NCBI GenBank assembly: GCA_943788615.1
Contig: CALSQY010000002.1
Location: 186,001-250,000 of the forward strand
Reading direction: 5' to 3'
Length of the DNA: 64,000 bases
Source: UBA4465 sp002292365
GTDB lineage: Bacteria > Bacteroidota > Bacteroidia > Cytophagales > Cyclobacteriaceae
The translations under genes were made by a program, and so were the position numbers. The notes under the pieces were generated by a model, which did no database searches, was not told the DNA's origin, and saw only the letters and a list, made by a program, of their open reading frames with translations. Positions 9,129 to 18,575 of this stretch are shown piece by piece. Position 1 is the first letter of the stretch, and the number at the start of each line of letters is the position of its first letter.

Positions 9129-11030
9129 TCAATTTTTGTCAAATCCCTTTTGGAGGTCATCGATTATTTCTGGGTTGAGCAGTGTAGAAGTATCGCCCAA
9201 ATCATCCGTATCTCCACTGGCTATTTTTCGCAATATTCTTCTCATAATTTTCCCTGAACGTGTTTTGGGCAACCCTTTGACAAATTGAATTTTGTCAGGT
9301 TTGGCAATGGCACCGATGGTTGTAGCCACAAGCTTTCGTATTTCCGTAATTAATTCATCGGTTTGGATGACCCCATCATAGGTGATTACGTAGGCATATA
9401 GGGCATTTCCTTTGATGTCATGAGGGAATCCCACCACTGCACTTTCAACAATGTCGTCATGCTCATTAATTGCATTTTCTATGGGCGCCGTACCTAGGTT
9501 ATGTCCAGAGACAATGACTACGTCGTCTACTCTTCCAGTAATCCTATAATTTCCGAGCGCATCTCGCAACGCACCATCTCCTGGAAAATAATAATTAGGG
9601 TAGGCAGAGAAATAGACATTTTTATAGCGTTCATTATCTCCATAGATGGTTCTTGCCAACGAGGGCCAGGGTTGTTTAATGGCTAAAATTCCTTCTCCTT
9701 TTATATCAGTAATCTCTGCCCCATCGGCGTTCAATAAAACAGGCTGAATTCCGGGTAAGGGAAGGGTTGCAAATGTAGGTTTGTCTTGGGTCACACCTGC
9801 CAAAGAAGAAATCATCATTCCACCCGTTTCTGTTTGCCACCAAGTATCTACTATTGGGCATTTATTTTTACCAATATTATCGTCATACCAGTGCCATGCC
9901 TCTTCGTTAATAGGCTCGCCTACAGTTCCTAATATTCTCAGACTACTGAGGACATGGTCATTAACGAACGATAACGGATGTTTTGCTAATGCTCTAATGG
10001 CAGTAGGAGCAGTATAAAATTGAGTGACTTTATGCTTCTCACAGACTTCCCAAAACCTTCCATAGTCTGGATAACTAGGAACGCCTTCAAACATGACCGT
10101 AGTGGCTCCAGTAGCCAAAGGCCCATAAACAATATAACTATGGCCTGTAATCCAACCTATATCTGCTGTACACCAATAAATATCGTCGGGTTTATATTGG
10201 AAAACATTTAAAAAAGAATAGGCAGCGTAAACCATATAACCACCGCAAGTATGGACCATTCCCTTGGGCTTTCCAGTAGACCCAGAAGTGTATAGAATGA
10301 AAAGCATATCTTCCGAATCCATCACTTCTGCAGGACATGAATCATCTACTTTTGTTAATTCTTCATGCCACCAGACATCTCTGCCTGACGTCCAGGCAAT
10401 GGTTTGCTTTGTTCTTTGAAAAACGATTGATTTTTTAATGGAAGGGCAGGTCTTTAAGGCTTCATCGGAAATATCTTTTAATGGCGTCACCTTATCCCCC
10501 CTAAAACTGCCGTCAGAGGTCAATAAGACCTTACATTTGGCATCGTTTATTCTTGCCGCCAATGCCCTAGAAGAAAACCCGGCAAAAACTACAGAGTGAA
10601 TGGCACCAATTCTGGCGCAAGCAAGTACAGCTACCGAAAGTTCAGCAACCATTGGCATGTAAATACAAACACGATCACCTTTAACTACGCCATTGTTTTT
10701 TAAAACATTAGCAAAGGTGCAGACCTTGCTATGAAGTTGTCTGTAGGTAATGTATTGTGCTGCATCATTTGGATCATTAGGTTCCCAAATAATGGCAGTT
10801 TGATCCCCTTTTGATGCTAGATGGCGATCCAAACAATTTTCTGTAATATTTAATTTACCCTCCAAAAACCATTTTGTTTCAGGGACACTCCAATCATAGG
10901 TTAATGTTTGGGTCCATTTTTTTCTCCATAAAAAGTTTTTGGCAATGTTATCCCAAAACTCTGAAGGGTTTTCAACACTGGACTGGTACGCTTTATGATA
11001 ATCTTCCAGAGAATTTATTTGTAATGACAT
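9129..11030 (-). CDS. acs: Acetyl-coenzyme A synthetase
   Basis: AMP-forming ligase that activates acetate to acetyl-CoA. The ANL-family motifs are intact: P-loop ILYTSGSTGKPKGMVHT, DTWWQTETGG, and the C-terminal GLPKTRSGKIMRRILRKIA, whose Lys is the usual reversible acetylation site. I start at 11030 (MSLQINSLEDYHKAYQ, 633 residues). The longer frame to 11093 would overlap the symporter gene and add residues without homologous character. It lies 10 bp after the symporter gene, so uptake and activation of acetate are probably co-transcribed. Confidence 0.97.
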   Translation of the reverse strand: MSLQINSLEDYHKAYQSSVENPSEFWDNIAKNFLWRKKWTQTLTYDWSVPETKWFLEGKLNITENCLDRHLASKGDQTAIIWEPNDPNDAAQYITYRQLHSKVCTFANVLKNNGVVKGDRVCIYMPMVAELSVAVLACARIGAIHSVVFAGFSSRALAARINDAKCKVLLTSDGSFRGDKVTPLKDISDEALKTCPSIKKSIVFQRTKQTIAWTSGRDVWWHEELTKVDDSCPAEVMDSEDMLFILYTSGSTGKPKGMVHTCGGYMVYAAYSFLNVFQYKPDDIYWCTADIGWITGHSYIVYGPLATGATTVMFEGVPSYPDYGRFWEVCEKHKVTQFYTAPTAIRALAKHPLSFVNDHVLSSLRILGTVGEPINEEAWHWYDDNIGKNKCPIVDTWWQTETGGMMISSLAGVTQDKPTFATLPLPGIQPVLLNADGAEITDIKGEGILAIKQPWPSLARTIYGDNERYKNVYFSAYPNYYFPGDGALRDALGNYRITGRVDDVVIVSGHNLGTAPIENAINEHDDIVESAVVGFPHDIKGNALYAYVITYDGVIQTDELITEIRKLVATTIGAIAKPDKIQFVKGLPKTRSGKIMRRILRKIASGDTDDLGDTSTLLNPEIIDDLQKGFDKN

Positions 11031-11040
11031 AAGTAACTTC

Positions 11041-12729
11041 TTAATGATTATGAGCAGCGCCTGCGCCACTTGGAATTCTAATATTTTCAACAATTTCTTG
11101 AACCTCTTTTGGCGGGTCAGGAGTAAACTTTGATACGATAATTGAAACTATGAAATTAGCCATCATAGCGATACTTCCAAATCCTTCAGGGGAAATACCA
11201 AACCACCAATCTTCTTTGGAGCCTCCAAACCACCAACCAAATTTGAATTTAGTCATGTAAAATAGCATCAATAGAATTCCGATAATCATCCCTGAAATAG
11301 CACCTTGTTTATTCATTTTATTATAGAAAACACCCAAAACAATGGCAGGAAAAAAAGAAGAAGCAGCCAAGCCAAAAGCCAAAGCGACTACAGCAGCAAC
11401 AAAACCTGGGGGATTGATACCAAAATAACCAGCCACACAAACAGCCACCACGGCAGCGGCTCTTGCAGCGATCAATTCACCTTTCTCAGAGATCCTAGGA
11501 TTGACCATTCTTTTAATTAAGTCATGGGCAACGGAAGAAGAGATAACCAACAATAAGCCTGCTGCGGTAGACAGAGCAGCTGCCAAACCTCCAGCCGCTA
11601 CGAGTGCAACTACCCAATTGGGTAGACTAGCTATTTCTGGATTGGCCAATACCATTATATCACGATTTACTTCAAGTTCATTCAATTCTTTATTAGCTAC
11701 ATATTGGATCACCTGATCCTGATTTTTGTCTATAAAAGTAATTAAGCCAGTAGTTTCCCATTTTTTAAACCATTTTGGCATGTCAGCATACTTTTTATCA
11801 CTGACCGTTTCAATTAAATTCGTTCGTGAAAACACGGAAATAGCTGGAGCAGTGGTATATAATATGGCTATAAATAGTAATGCCCAACCTGCTGATTTAC
11901 GTGCATCAGCTACTTTTTTTACTGTGAAAAATCGAACAATTACATGGGGTAAGCCAGCGGTACCAACCATTAATGCTGCCGTAATACAGAAAACATCTAG
12001 CTTAGACTTACTTCCTGTAGTATAAGATGAAAAACCTAAATCTTTATGCAGCCCATCCAATTTATCTAATAAATAAATACCATTTCCATCGGTACTTCCG
12101 AAACCTAATTGAGGAATGAAATGGCCTGTCATTTGAATAGAAATAAAAATAGCAGGCACCATAAAGGCAAATATCAGTACGCAATACTGCGCTACTTGTG
12201 TATAGGTAATTCCTTTCATTCCTCCTAAAACGGCATAAAATAATACGATGACCATTCCTATGATCACACCGGTAGTAATGTCCACTTCTAAAAAACGTGA
12301 GAAAACAATACCCACTCCTTGCATTTGTCCGGCTACATAGGTAAAAGAGACCAATAATGCACAAAAAACAGCGACGCTTCTAGCCATATTGGAATAATAT
12401 CTATCGCCTATAAAATCAGGAACCGTAAATTTTCCAAATTTTCTTAAGTAGGGAGCGAGTAACAATGCCAATAACACATAACCTCCGGTCCAACCCATGA
12501 GATAGACAGAACCATCATAGCCTTCAAAGGAAATGATTCCCGCCATGGAAATAAATGAAGCTGCCGACATCCAATCTGCCGCAGTAGCTAAGCCATTTGC
12601 CAATGGAGATACGCCCCCCCCCGCTACGTAGAACTCTTTTGTGGAACCTGCCCTTGACCAAATAGCAATACCGATATACAGGGAAAAAGTAACACCTACT
12701 AAAACCCAGGTCCACATTTGAATACTCAT
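11041..12729 (-). CDS. Sodium:solute symporter, large subunit (ActP/SLC5-like)
   Basis: Inner-membrane transporter of the SSS family, 562 residues with about 13 hydrophobic segments. Recognisable features are FYVAGGGVSPLANGLATAADWMSAASF (the Na+/substrate region of ActP-type symporters, shown here shortened in sense), and the C-terminal FGLAASSFFPAIVLG. A long loop of about 70 residues near the middle (FSRTNLIETVSDKKY onward) fits the subfamily that pairs with a small DUF4212 subunit. The small-subunit gene is 12 bp upstream and acs 10 bp downstream, which strongly suggests acetate or a similar short carboxylate as substrate. Confidence 0.9.
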   Translation of the reverse strand: MSIQMWTWVLVGVTFSLYIGIAIWSRAGSTKEFYVAGGGVSPLANGLATAADWMSAASFISMAGIISFEGYDGSVYLMGWTGGYVLLALLLAPYLRKFGKFTVPDFIGDRYYSNMARSVAVFCALLVSFTYVAGQMQGVGIVFSRFLEVDITTGVIIGMVIVLFYAVLGGMKGITYTQVAQYCVLIFAFMVPAIFISIQMTGHFIPQLGFGSTDGNGIYLLDKLDGLHKDLGFSSYTTGSKSKLDVFCITAALMVGTAGLPHVIVRFFTVKKVADARKSAGWALLFIAILYTTAPAISVFSRTNLIETVSDKKYADMPKWFKKWETTGLITFIDKNQDQVIQYVANKELNELEVNRDIMVLANPEIASLPNWVVALVAAGGLAAALSTAAGLLLVISSSVAHDLIKRMVNPRISEKGELIAARAAAVVAVCVAGYFGINPPGFVAAVVALAFGLAASSFFPAIVLGVFYNKMNKQGAISGMIIGILLMLFYMTKFKFGWWFGGSKEDWWFGISPEGFGSIAMMANFIVSIIVSKFTPDPPKEVQEIVENIRIPSGAGAAHNH

Positions 12730-12741
12730 TTTGCGCTTGTT

Positions 12742-12993
12742 TTAAAGGTTATTTTCTTCCTGAAAACCATATTTTTTATCCAGCTTATTCATGAGTCTTA
12801 TGTAGACCAGGATTAAGATGACAAAAGTATAGATGGCACCTTGTTGCGCAAACCAAAACCCAAGTTTAAAACCACCTATTTTTATTAAGTTCAATTGATT
12901 TACAAAAAGTATTCCTGCTCCAAATGAGACGGTAAACCATACAATCAATAAAATGGTTAAATATTTGAGGTTTTGTTTCCAGTATGCTTGCAT
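12742..12993 (-). CDS. DUF4212 small subunit of sodium:solute symporter
   Basis: An 83-residue membrane protein with two hydrophobic helices (about residues 12-32 and 48-66) and a charged C-terminal tail. The sequence WFTVSFGAGILFVNQLN and GFWFAQQGAIYTFVILI matches DUF4212, the small partner of the symporter encoded immediately after it. Its role is probably assembly or activity of the large subunit. First gene of the DUF4212-symporter-acs operon. The 273 bp upstream of it hold no gene that I can see. Confidence 0.88.
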   Translation of the reverse strand: MQAYWKQNLKYLTILLIVWFTVSFGAGILFVNQLNLIKIGGFKLGFWFAQQGAIYTFVILILVYIRLMNKLDKKYGFQEENNL

Positions 12994-13266
12994 CTCTTTT
13001 TTTAACTAAGTCACTAATATATTAAGTTGTAAAATAAAAAACGGTAAAAAACTTACTTCGTACATATTATTAGAGTTAAAAACAATAAAAAGGGCATCAC
13101 TTTTTAGAGGGTTTCAGTTTTCATCAATAAAATAAACCATAAAAAAAGTGATTGGAGAGATTGATTTTTTTTGAATTATTGAACTCATGTAAAGGACAGG
13201 TATAATCTATTTTTATGGAAGGTGTAGGCAAAGATCAATGGGAACAGATCTGAGGGAAATACCTCT

Positions 13267-13980
13267 TTAAATATATAATTCTGTGAAAATGGCCAATAAG
13301 GCAGCTAGGATACTGATGGCAATTTTGTTAAACCTAAATCGGTGCCCTGGACTAGATTCTACAAAAATAGTCGTAGAAATGTGTAAAAAAGCGCCACTCA
13401 CAAAAGCAAATAAAAGGCTTAATTCGGCTTCGGATAGTGTTAAATAGTTATTGGCCATGGCCCCCATGGGCGAAGCTAGACTGAAGATACTTAATACTAC
13501 CCATTGTTGTCGAGAGAATTTTGATTTCCCCTTAAATACCGCCATCAGGGCAAAGGCGGCAGGGGCTTTGTGCAGAATGATACCAAAAAGTAAGGTATAT
13601 GAATTATTTTGTTCATGTAATGGAGAATCATGGGTAAGTAAAGCACCTTCCATTAAAGAATGCACGACTAGGGCAATGAGTACGTAATACTTTGATTGTG
13701 TTGATTTATGTTGGTGAAAGTGACCATGCTCCACACCCGAAGTAAAATATTCTAAAAATTGTTGGAAGAAAAACCCTAATAATATGAACAAACCAATTTT
13801 AGTAGGATCTGAGGACAAGGCAAAGAGCTCAGGAAAAACATGTATGATGGTGATGGAAAAAAGATAGGATCCACCAAAAATTAAAGGTAAAAAAATATTT
13901 TGAGGTTTGTACTCTAAGGGAATGGTGGCCCATCCTCCAATAAAGGTTCCTATGATTAACAGGGTAATAGTAAGGCTCAT
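13267..13980 (-). CDS. ZIP family metal transporter
   Basis: A 237-residue integral membrane protein with about eight hydrophobic segments. The ZIP metal-binding helices are visible as VVHSLMEGA and ILHKAPAAFAL, and a His-rich cytoplasmic loop (VEHGHFHQHK) lies between helices 3 and 4. ZIP proteins bring zinc or other divalent metals into the cytoplasm. Its start overlaps the apbE stop by 4 bp (ATGA type), so it is translationally coupled to apbE. A metal-linked role of that pair is possible, since ApbE needs Mg2+, but this is only context. Confidence 0.85.
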   Translation of the reverse strand: MSLTITLLIIGTFIGGWATIPLEYKPQNIFLPLIFGGSYLFSITIIHVFPELFALSSDPTKIGLFILLGFFFQQFLEYFTSGVEHGHFHQHKSTQSKYYVLIALVVHSLMEGALLTHDSPLHEQNNSYTLLFGIILHKAPAAFALMAVFKGKSKFSRQQWVVLSIFSLASPMGAMANNYLTLSEAELSLLFAFVSGAFLHISTTIFVESSPGHRFRFNKIAISILAALLAIFTELYI

Positions 13981-15026
13981 GGAGTTTCGTTTTTCGTTAC
14001 AATTACAGCTGTTTTGATGCCATCGGTGATGATGTGTTCAGGACTTGATTCACCTTGATAAATCAGCAGCGCATCTAAGCGATCATCTGCTTTGAGAATG
14101 GCCATGGAAGTTTCAACCCCCAGTACCATAAAGGCCGTTGCATAGGCATCAGCAAGCATACAATTGGGCGCGAAAACAGACGCACTTAAGATATTTTTTT
14201 TACTCATATTCCCCGTTCTAGGATCGATGATATGGGCATAGGTTTTATCATCGATCTGATAAAAATTTCTATAATTACCTGAGGTTGCAACTGATCGATT
14301 CTCTAGGTTGACGATTGCAAAAGGGGGTTGATATTCTTCTGATTCAATCAATGGATCTTGAATACCAATCTTCCAAACTTCATTCCGGTCATTGGTACCA
14401 AAAGTTCTGACTTCTCCACCAATCTCTACCATCGCATGTTCAATATTTTTGGATTTGAGATAATCAGCGATGACATCTACAGCATATCCTTTAGCTACGG
14501 CACTTAAATCAAGGTACGTTCCTTTGGGCATTGTAATGAGTGAGGGATTAAAATTAATTTTTGAGAAACCTACGAATTGAAGTAAAGAATCAATAAGGGG
14601 TTGATCCAATATTTTTGAAGTCTTATCTGAGCCAAAACCATAGGCATTGATCAAAGGACCAATGGTAGGATCAAAAGCTCCTTCGGTAGCTGCATGGACT
14701 TCTTTACTAGCCAAGAGGACAGGATAAAAAACAGGGTCTTGGAAGACTAAACTACCAGATTGATTCAATCTTGAAATTTCGGATTGAGGGATGTATGTAG
14801 ATAACGACTCATTGAATTTTTTCAGAACAGAATCTATTTGTGTTTTAAAATCAATGGGTTCCAAAGTTTTATATTTAACATTATAAACAATGGTTCCCAT
14901 TGTCAATCCGGAGACCTCATTCATCAACAAATTAGGATTTTGATTTCTTACGAGCTTTACGAGCAGTAAGATTGCAGCAAAGAATAAGAGGACTCTTTGG
15001 GTTTGTTTACGTTTGTCGATATTCAA
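13977..15026 (-). CDS. apbE: FAD:protein FMN transferase (ApbE)
   Basis: Attaches FMN covalently to Thr/Ser of flavoproteins such as NqrB and NqrC outside the cytoplasmic membrane. The 349-residue protein has an N-terminal membrane anchor (VLLFFAAILLLVKLV) and the ApbE hallmarks DPTIGPLINAYGFG, LDLSAVAKGYAVDVIADYL, MVEIGGEVRTFG and AHIIDPRTG. The first codon is TTG at 15026; the next Met is after the anchor, so TTG is preferred. In many Bacteroidota apbE sits in the nqr operon. Here it is paired with a ZIP gene, about 19 kb from the nqrF in this window. Confidence 0.93.
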   Translation of the reverse strand: MNIDKRKQTQRVLLFFAAILLLVKLVRNQNPNLLMNEVSGLTMGTIVYNVKYKTLEPIDFKTQIDSVLKKFNESLSTYIPQSEISRLNQSGSLVFQDPVFYPVLLASKEVHAATEGAFDPTIGPLINAYGFGSDKTSKILDQPLIDSLLQFVGFSKINFNPSLITMPKGTYLDLSAVAKGYAVDVIADYLKSKNIEHAMVEIGGEVRTFGTNDRNEVWKIGIQDPLIESEEYQPPFAIVNLENRSVATSGNYRNFYQIDDKTYAHIIDPRTGNMSKKNILSASVFAPNCMLADAYATAFMVLGVETSMAILKADDRLDALLIYQGESSPEHIITDGIKTAVIVTKNETP

Positions 15027-15075
15027 TTTTATTTTTTTACAATATTAGTAAGACCTAATTAGAATATTCAATCGT

Positions 15076-15083
15076 TATATTTG
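15076..15083 (+). promoter_or_regulatory. Candidate -7 element for ruvB
   Basis: TATATTTG, an exact TAnnTTTG match 18 bp before the ruvB ATG. A -33 TTG at the proper spacing is not evident. Confidence 0.45.
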
Positions 15084-15100
15084 TTTTCTATTTATTAACT

Positions 15101-16126
15101 ATGAGAGAGGATTATTTAAAACCAGATGATGAGGAATTTTCATCTGTTGATAAAGAGATAGAAAAAGCTTTAAGACCCCTCAGTTTTGATGACTTTACAG
15201 GGCAAGAAAAGATAGTTGACAACTTAAAGATATTTGTCGAAGCGGCCAGTCGACGATCAGAGCCCCTCGATCATGTTTTACTTCACGGGCCTCCAGGGCT
15301 CGGTAAAACGACCCTTTCTCACATTATTGCCAATGAGCTGGGTTCTAATATAAAAATAACAAGTGGACCTGTACTAGATAAGCCGGGAGAATTGGCAGGC
15401 CTTCTCACAAATCTTGAAGAGGGAGATGTATTGTTTATCGATGAAATACATAGGTTAAATTCGGTAGTTGAGGAGTATTTATATTCCGCCATGGAGGATT
15501 ATAAGATCGATATTATGTTGGATTCAGGGCCAAATGCAAGAACTGTACAAATTGGATTGAACCCATTTACCCTCATCGGTGCCACGACTCGTTCAGGATT
15601 GTTAACCGCGCCCTTACGTGCGCGTTTTGGAATCAATGCGAGGCTAGAATATTATGATGCCAAGCTACTGACCCGAATCGTTGGAAGATCTTGTGATATT
15701 TTAAATTGTGAATTTGAACTTGAGGCCACTTTTGAAATAGCCAGAAGAAGTAGGGGAACTCCTCGGATCGCCAATAACTTATTAAGAAGAACCCGAGATT
15801 TTGCTCAAATAAAAGGGGATGGATCTATCAAGCTTATCATCGTAAAGATGGCATTGAAGGCCTTAAATGTGGATAATCATGGATTAGATGAAATGGATAA
15901 TCGTATTTTATCTACTATTATTGATAAATTCAAGGGGGGGCCGGTGGGTTTATCGACCATTGCGACGGCATGCGGAGAGGAGGCCGAAACGATAGAAGAG
16001 GTTTATGAACCTTTTTTAATCATGGAAGGCTTTTTGAAGCGTACGGCACGGGGGCGTCAAGCGACTGAATTAGCCTACAAGCATTTGGGTATGATACCCC
16101 CGGCACAAATGAATACATTATTTTGA
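15101..16126 (+). CDS. ruvB: Holliday junction branch migration ATPase RuvB
   Basis: AAA+ motor that drives branch migration of Holliday junctions together with RuvA, acting before RuvC resolution. The 341 residues show LRPLSFDDFTGQEKIVDNLK, Walker A GPPGLGKTTL, Walker B VLFIDEIHRL, sensor 1 IGATTRSG, the Arg finger region TAPLRARFGI and the C-terminal winged helix with KRTARGRQATELAYKHLG. It is not beside ruvA or ruvC here. queG follows 73 bp downstream on the same strand. Confidence 0.98.
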   Translation: MREDYLKPDDEEFSSVDKEIEKALRPLSFDDFTGQEKIVDNLKIFVEAASRRSEPLDHVLLHGPPGLGKTTLSHIIANELGSNIKITSGPVLDKPGELAGLLTNLEEGDVLFIDEIHRLNSVVEEYLYSAMEDYKIDIMLDSGPNARTVQIGLNPFTLIGATTRSGLLTAPLRARFGINARLEYYDAKLLTRIVGRSCDILNCEFELEATFEIARRSRGTPRIANNLLRRTRDFAQIKGDGSIKLIIVKMALKALNVDNHGLDEMDNRILSTIIDKFKGGPVGLSTIATACGEEAETIEEVYEPFLIMEGFLKRTARGRQATELAYKHLGMIPPAQMNTLF

Positions 16127-16199
16127 CTAGGCGGCATGTCACGCTTCATAGGATGGTAATGAGAGGCGTCATTAGGATTCCTTTTGATCATCTTTTTAG

Positions 16200-17126
16200 A
16201 TGATGAAATCCAACAGAGATATCGTTAAGGAGATCGCATTGGATTTGGGCTTTTCGTATTGCGGCATATCAAAGGCTGATTTTTTGGCAGAAGAGGTGGA
16301 TCATCTTGAAACTTGGTTGAAAAGAGGCTATCAAGGTAAAATGAGCTATCTGGAGCGTCATTTTGATAAACGATTGGACCCCCGAAAGCTAGTAGCTGGT
16401 GCCCAATCGGTGATTTCCCTATTGTATAATTATGCACCACAAAAAGATGAAACCGATCAGACACCCTATAAGATCGCCCGATACGCTTATGGTAAAGATT
16501 ATCATTTTGTCATCAAGGATAAATTGGCTGAATTCATGAATAGGATGAAGGCGGGCATAGGTAAGATTGAGGGGCGTGCTTTTGTCGATTCAGCACCGGT
16601 ACATGAGCGGGCATGGGCCTCAAAAAGCGGTTTGGGTTGGGTAGGTAAAAATACTTTGTTAATCAATAAAGATTCGGGTAGTTACTTTTTTTTGGCAGAG
16701 CTGATTATTGATTTAAAATTAGAGGCCGATGGGCCGATTAAGGATTACTGTGGTACTTGTACCAGATGTATTGACGCCTGTCCAACGGATGCAATCTCAG
16801 AACCTTATGCGGTGGATGGAAGTCGTTGCATTTCTTATTTAACTATTGAATTGAAAGACGAAATACCCAAGGAGTTCAGTGATAAAATGGAAGGGTGGGC
16901 TTTTGGTTGTGATATCTGTCAACAGGTGTGTCCTTGGAATAGATTTTCAACCCCACATAATGAACCCCAATTTGCTCCCCAAGGCTGGGAAGAATTATCA
17001 AAAACAGCCTGGGAGGAAATGACGGAGGTAGTCTTCAATAATGTATTTAAAAAATCTCCAATAAACCGGACGAAATTTAAAGGATTACAGAGGAATATAT
17101 CCTTCATCCAAACGACGGAAGGATGA
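16200..17126 (+). CDS. queG: Epoxyqueuosine reductase
   Basis: Cobalamin-dependent [4Fe-4S] enzyme that makes the last step of queuosine, reducing epoxyqueuosine in the wobble position of tRNA. The 308 residues contain two Fe-S motifs, CGTCTRCIDACPTDAI and CDICQQVCPWN, and the family block VDSAPVHERAWASKSGLGWVGKNT with the catalytic Asp. Two consecutive ATG codons (16200, 16203) are possible starts. Convergent with the aminotransferase gene, with 65 bp between the stops and no clear hairpin. Confidence 0.95.
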   Translation: MMKSNRDIVKEIALDLGFSYCGISKADFLAEEVDHLETWLKRGYQGKMSYLERHFDKRLDPRKLVAGAQSVISLLYNYAPQKDETDQTPYKIARYAYGKDYHFVIKDKLAEFMNRMKAGIGKIEGRAFVDSAPVHERAWASKSGLGWVGKNTLLINKDSGSYFFLAELIIDLKLEADGPIKDYCGTCTRCIDACPTDAISEPYAVDGSRCISYLTIELKDEIPKEFSDKMEGWAFGCDICQQVCPWNRFSTPHNEPQFAPQGWEELSKTAWEEMTEVVFNNVFKKSPINRTKFKGLQRNISFIQTTEG

Positions 17127-17191
17127 CACCTATCAACTCAAAAGGGCTTCCATAATTGATTAACCACTTATAGGCGGTGAGTTACCTTAGC

Positions 17192-18493
17192 TCAATCGCT
17201 ACAGTATTCCATAATACCTTCTTTGATTCGGGTAAAGATTTCAAGTTGATCCTCTAAGTCTTCTTCTAAAAGTGTAATCCTAAATCCTAAAAGAGGGGAA
17301 CAGAAAGCTGAGATAGGGACTACACAGACCTGTTTAGCGGCCAATAAATAATAGACGAATCGTTGGTCCAATGGCATTTCAGGGGTCAGCCAATTTTCCA
17401 GTAGGTGTGCTATTTTTGGATCCGTAATATTTAGTTGTTGTTTGGGTTTTAATGCTCCTGCTTTAAAGATTATGGTGTTATAAAAAGCCCCGTTGGTCTG
17501 GTTGAAGTTGACATAGGGAATTTCAGCAAAAAAATCACAGAGCTTTTTACTTCTTTGACCAATTTCTTGACTAGTGCTTTTTAAAAAAGCGTCATAACGG
17601 GAATCGGTCATGATCTTGGGAATAGCCCTTTGAGGCAACGTAGTTGAACTGACCTCGATCATTTTGGCATTATCTATGGTTTGACAAAGCTTATTGAAGT
17701 CAGTATCTTGATCTCGATTGTAGTATTCTGCCCATCCACATCTTGCCCCTGGCCAAGGCACTTCTTTAGAAATCCCTTTCAATGAAATACCAGGGACCTT
17801 TCCGATGACTTTTGCCATTGGCGCAGTACTTGCATTATTGTATATGATGTGTTCATAAATCTCATCAAAAATTAAAAAAAGATTAAAGTCTTTGGCAATG
17901 GCGACTATAGCTCTCAAGATTTTTTCAGGATAAACCATCCCGGTGGGATTGTCAGGATTGATGACCAATATACCGACAATATTGGGATTGTAGCATACTT
18001 TATTTCGTAAATCTACAAGATCTGGATACCATTTATTTTCGGGATCAAGAGCATAAGTAATTGGTTGGTGATTGGCATGAGCTGCTTCTGCAGAAGAATG
18101 CGTCGAATAGGCAGGTGAGGGCCCTATTACCCGAGCCGTTGGTAGGAGGTATTGATAAATTTTCGCAATGGCATCTCCTAGGCCATTAAAAAAGGTAATA
18201 TCCTCTGCGTTGATTTGAACCCCATTTAATAAATTAGTTCTATGAGCAAGAAAGGTACGTGTCTCTAGGAGCCCCTTGGAATGACTATAACCATAAGTAG
18301 TATCGTCTTTCAAGAGTTCAATAATAATGTCCTTGATCCAGTTGGGGAGCGTACGATGCTTTTGGATGGGATCACCTATGTTTTCCCAATAAATTCGATG
18401 ACCAAGTTGTTCAAGTTGTTCTGCTTTACGTACAATTCCCCGAATTTCATAGGAGAGTTCATCCGCACCTTCGCGAAGTAATTTTTGTCTCAT
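17192..18493 (-). CDS. Class I/II pyridoxal-phosphate aminotransferase
   Basis: A fold-type I aminotransferase of 433 residues. Family landmarks are NIGDPIQKH near the N-terminus, the substrate/PLP segment ILVINPDNPTGMVYP, the PLP Asp in FLIFDEIYEH, and the Schiff-base Lys in LKGISKEVPWPGARCGW. The overall layout resembles the AlaA-like glutamate-pyruvate/valine-pyruvate group, but the sequence alone does not fix the substrate. No neighbour gene belongs to an amino-acid pathway. Monocistronic in appearance. Confidence 0.85.
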   Translation of the reverse strand: MRQKLLREGADELSYEIRGIVRKAEQLEQLGHRIYWENIGDPIQKHRTLPNWIKDIIIELLKDDTTYGYSHSKGLLETRTFLAHRTNLLNGVQINAEDITFFNGLGDAIAKIYQYLLPTARVIGPSPAYSTHSSAEAAHANHQPITYALDPENKWYPDLVDLRNKVCYNPNIVGILVINPDNPTGMVYPEKILRAIVAIAKDFNLFLIFDEIYEHIIYNNASTAPMAKVIGKVPGISLKGISKEVPWPGARCGWAEYYNRDQDTDFNKLCQTIDNAKMIEVSSTTLPQRAIPKIMTDSRYDAFLKSTSQEIGQRSKKLCDFFAEIPYVNFNQTNGAFYNTIIFKAGALKPKQQLNITDPKIAHLLENWLTPEMPLDQRFVYYLLAAKQVCVVPISAFCSPLLGFRITLLEEDLEDQLEIFTRIKEGIMEYCSD

Positions 18494-18575
18494 AATTAGT
18501 AAAAAAAAGTGCTAATTTATTTATTTTACTATTGAAAAATGTAATTTTTCTAGCATAGAAATTAAGTTATTCTTC

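Noticed and set aside
3897..13201. 11-mer AAAGGACAGGT found at 3897-3907 and 13191-13201
   Set aside because: Too short to call a repeat; may be chance in intergenic DNA.
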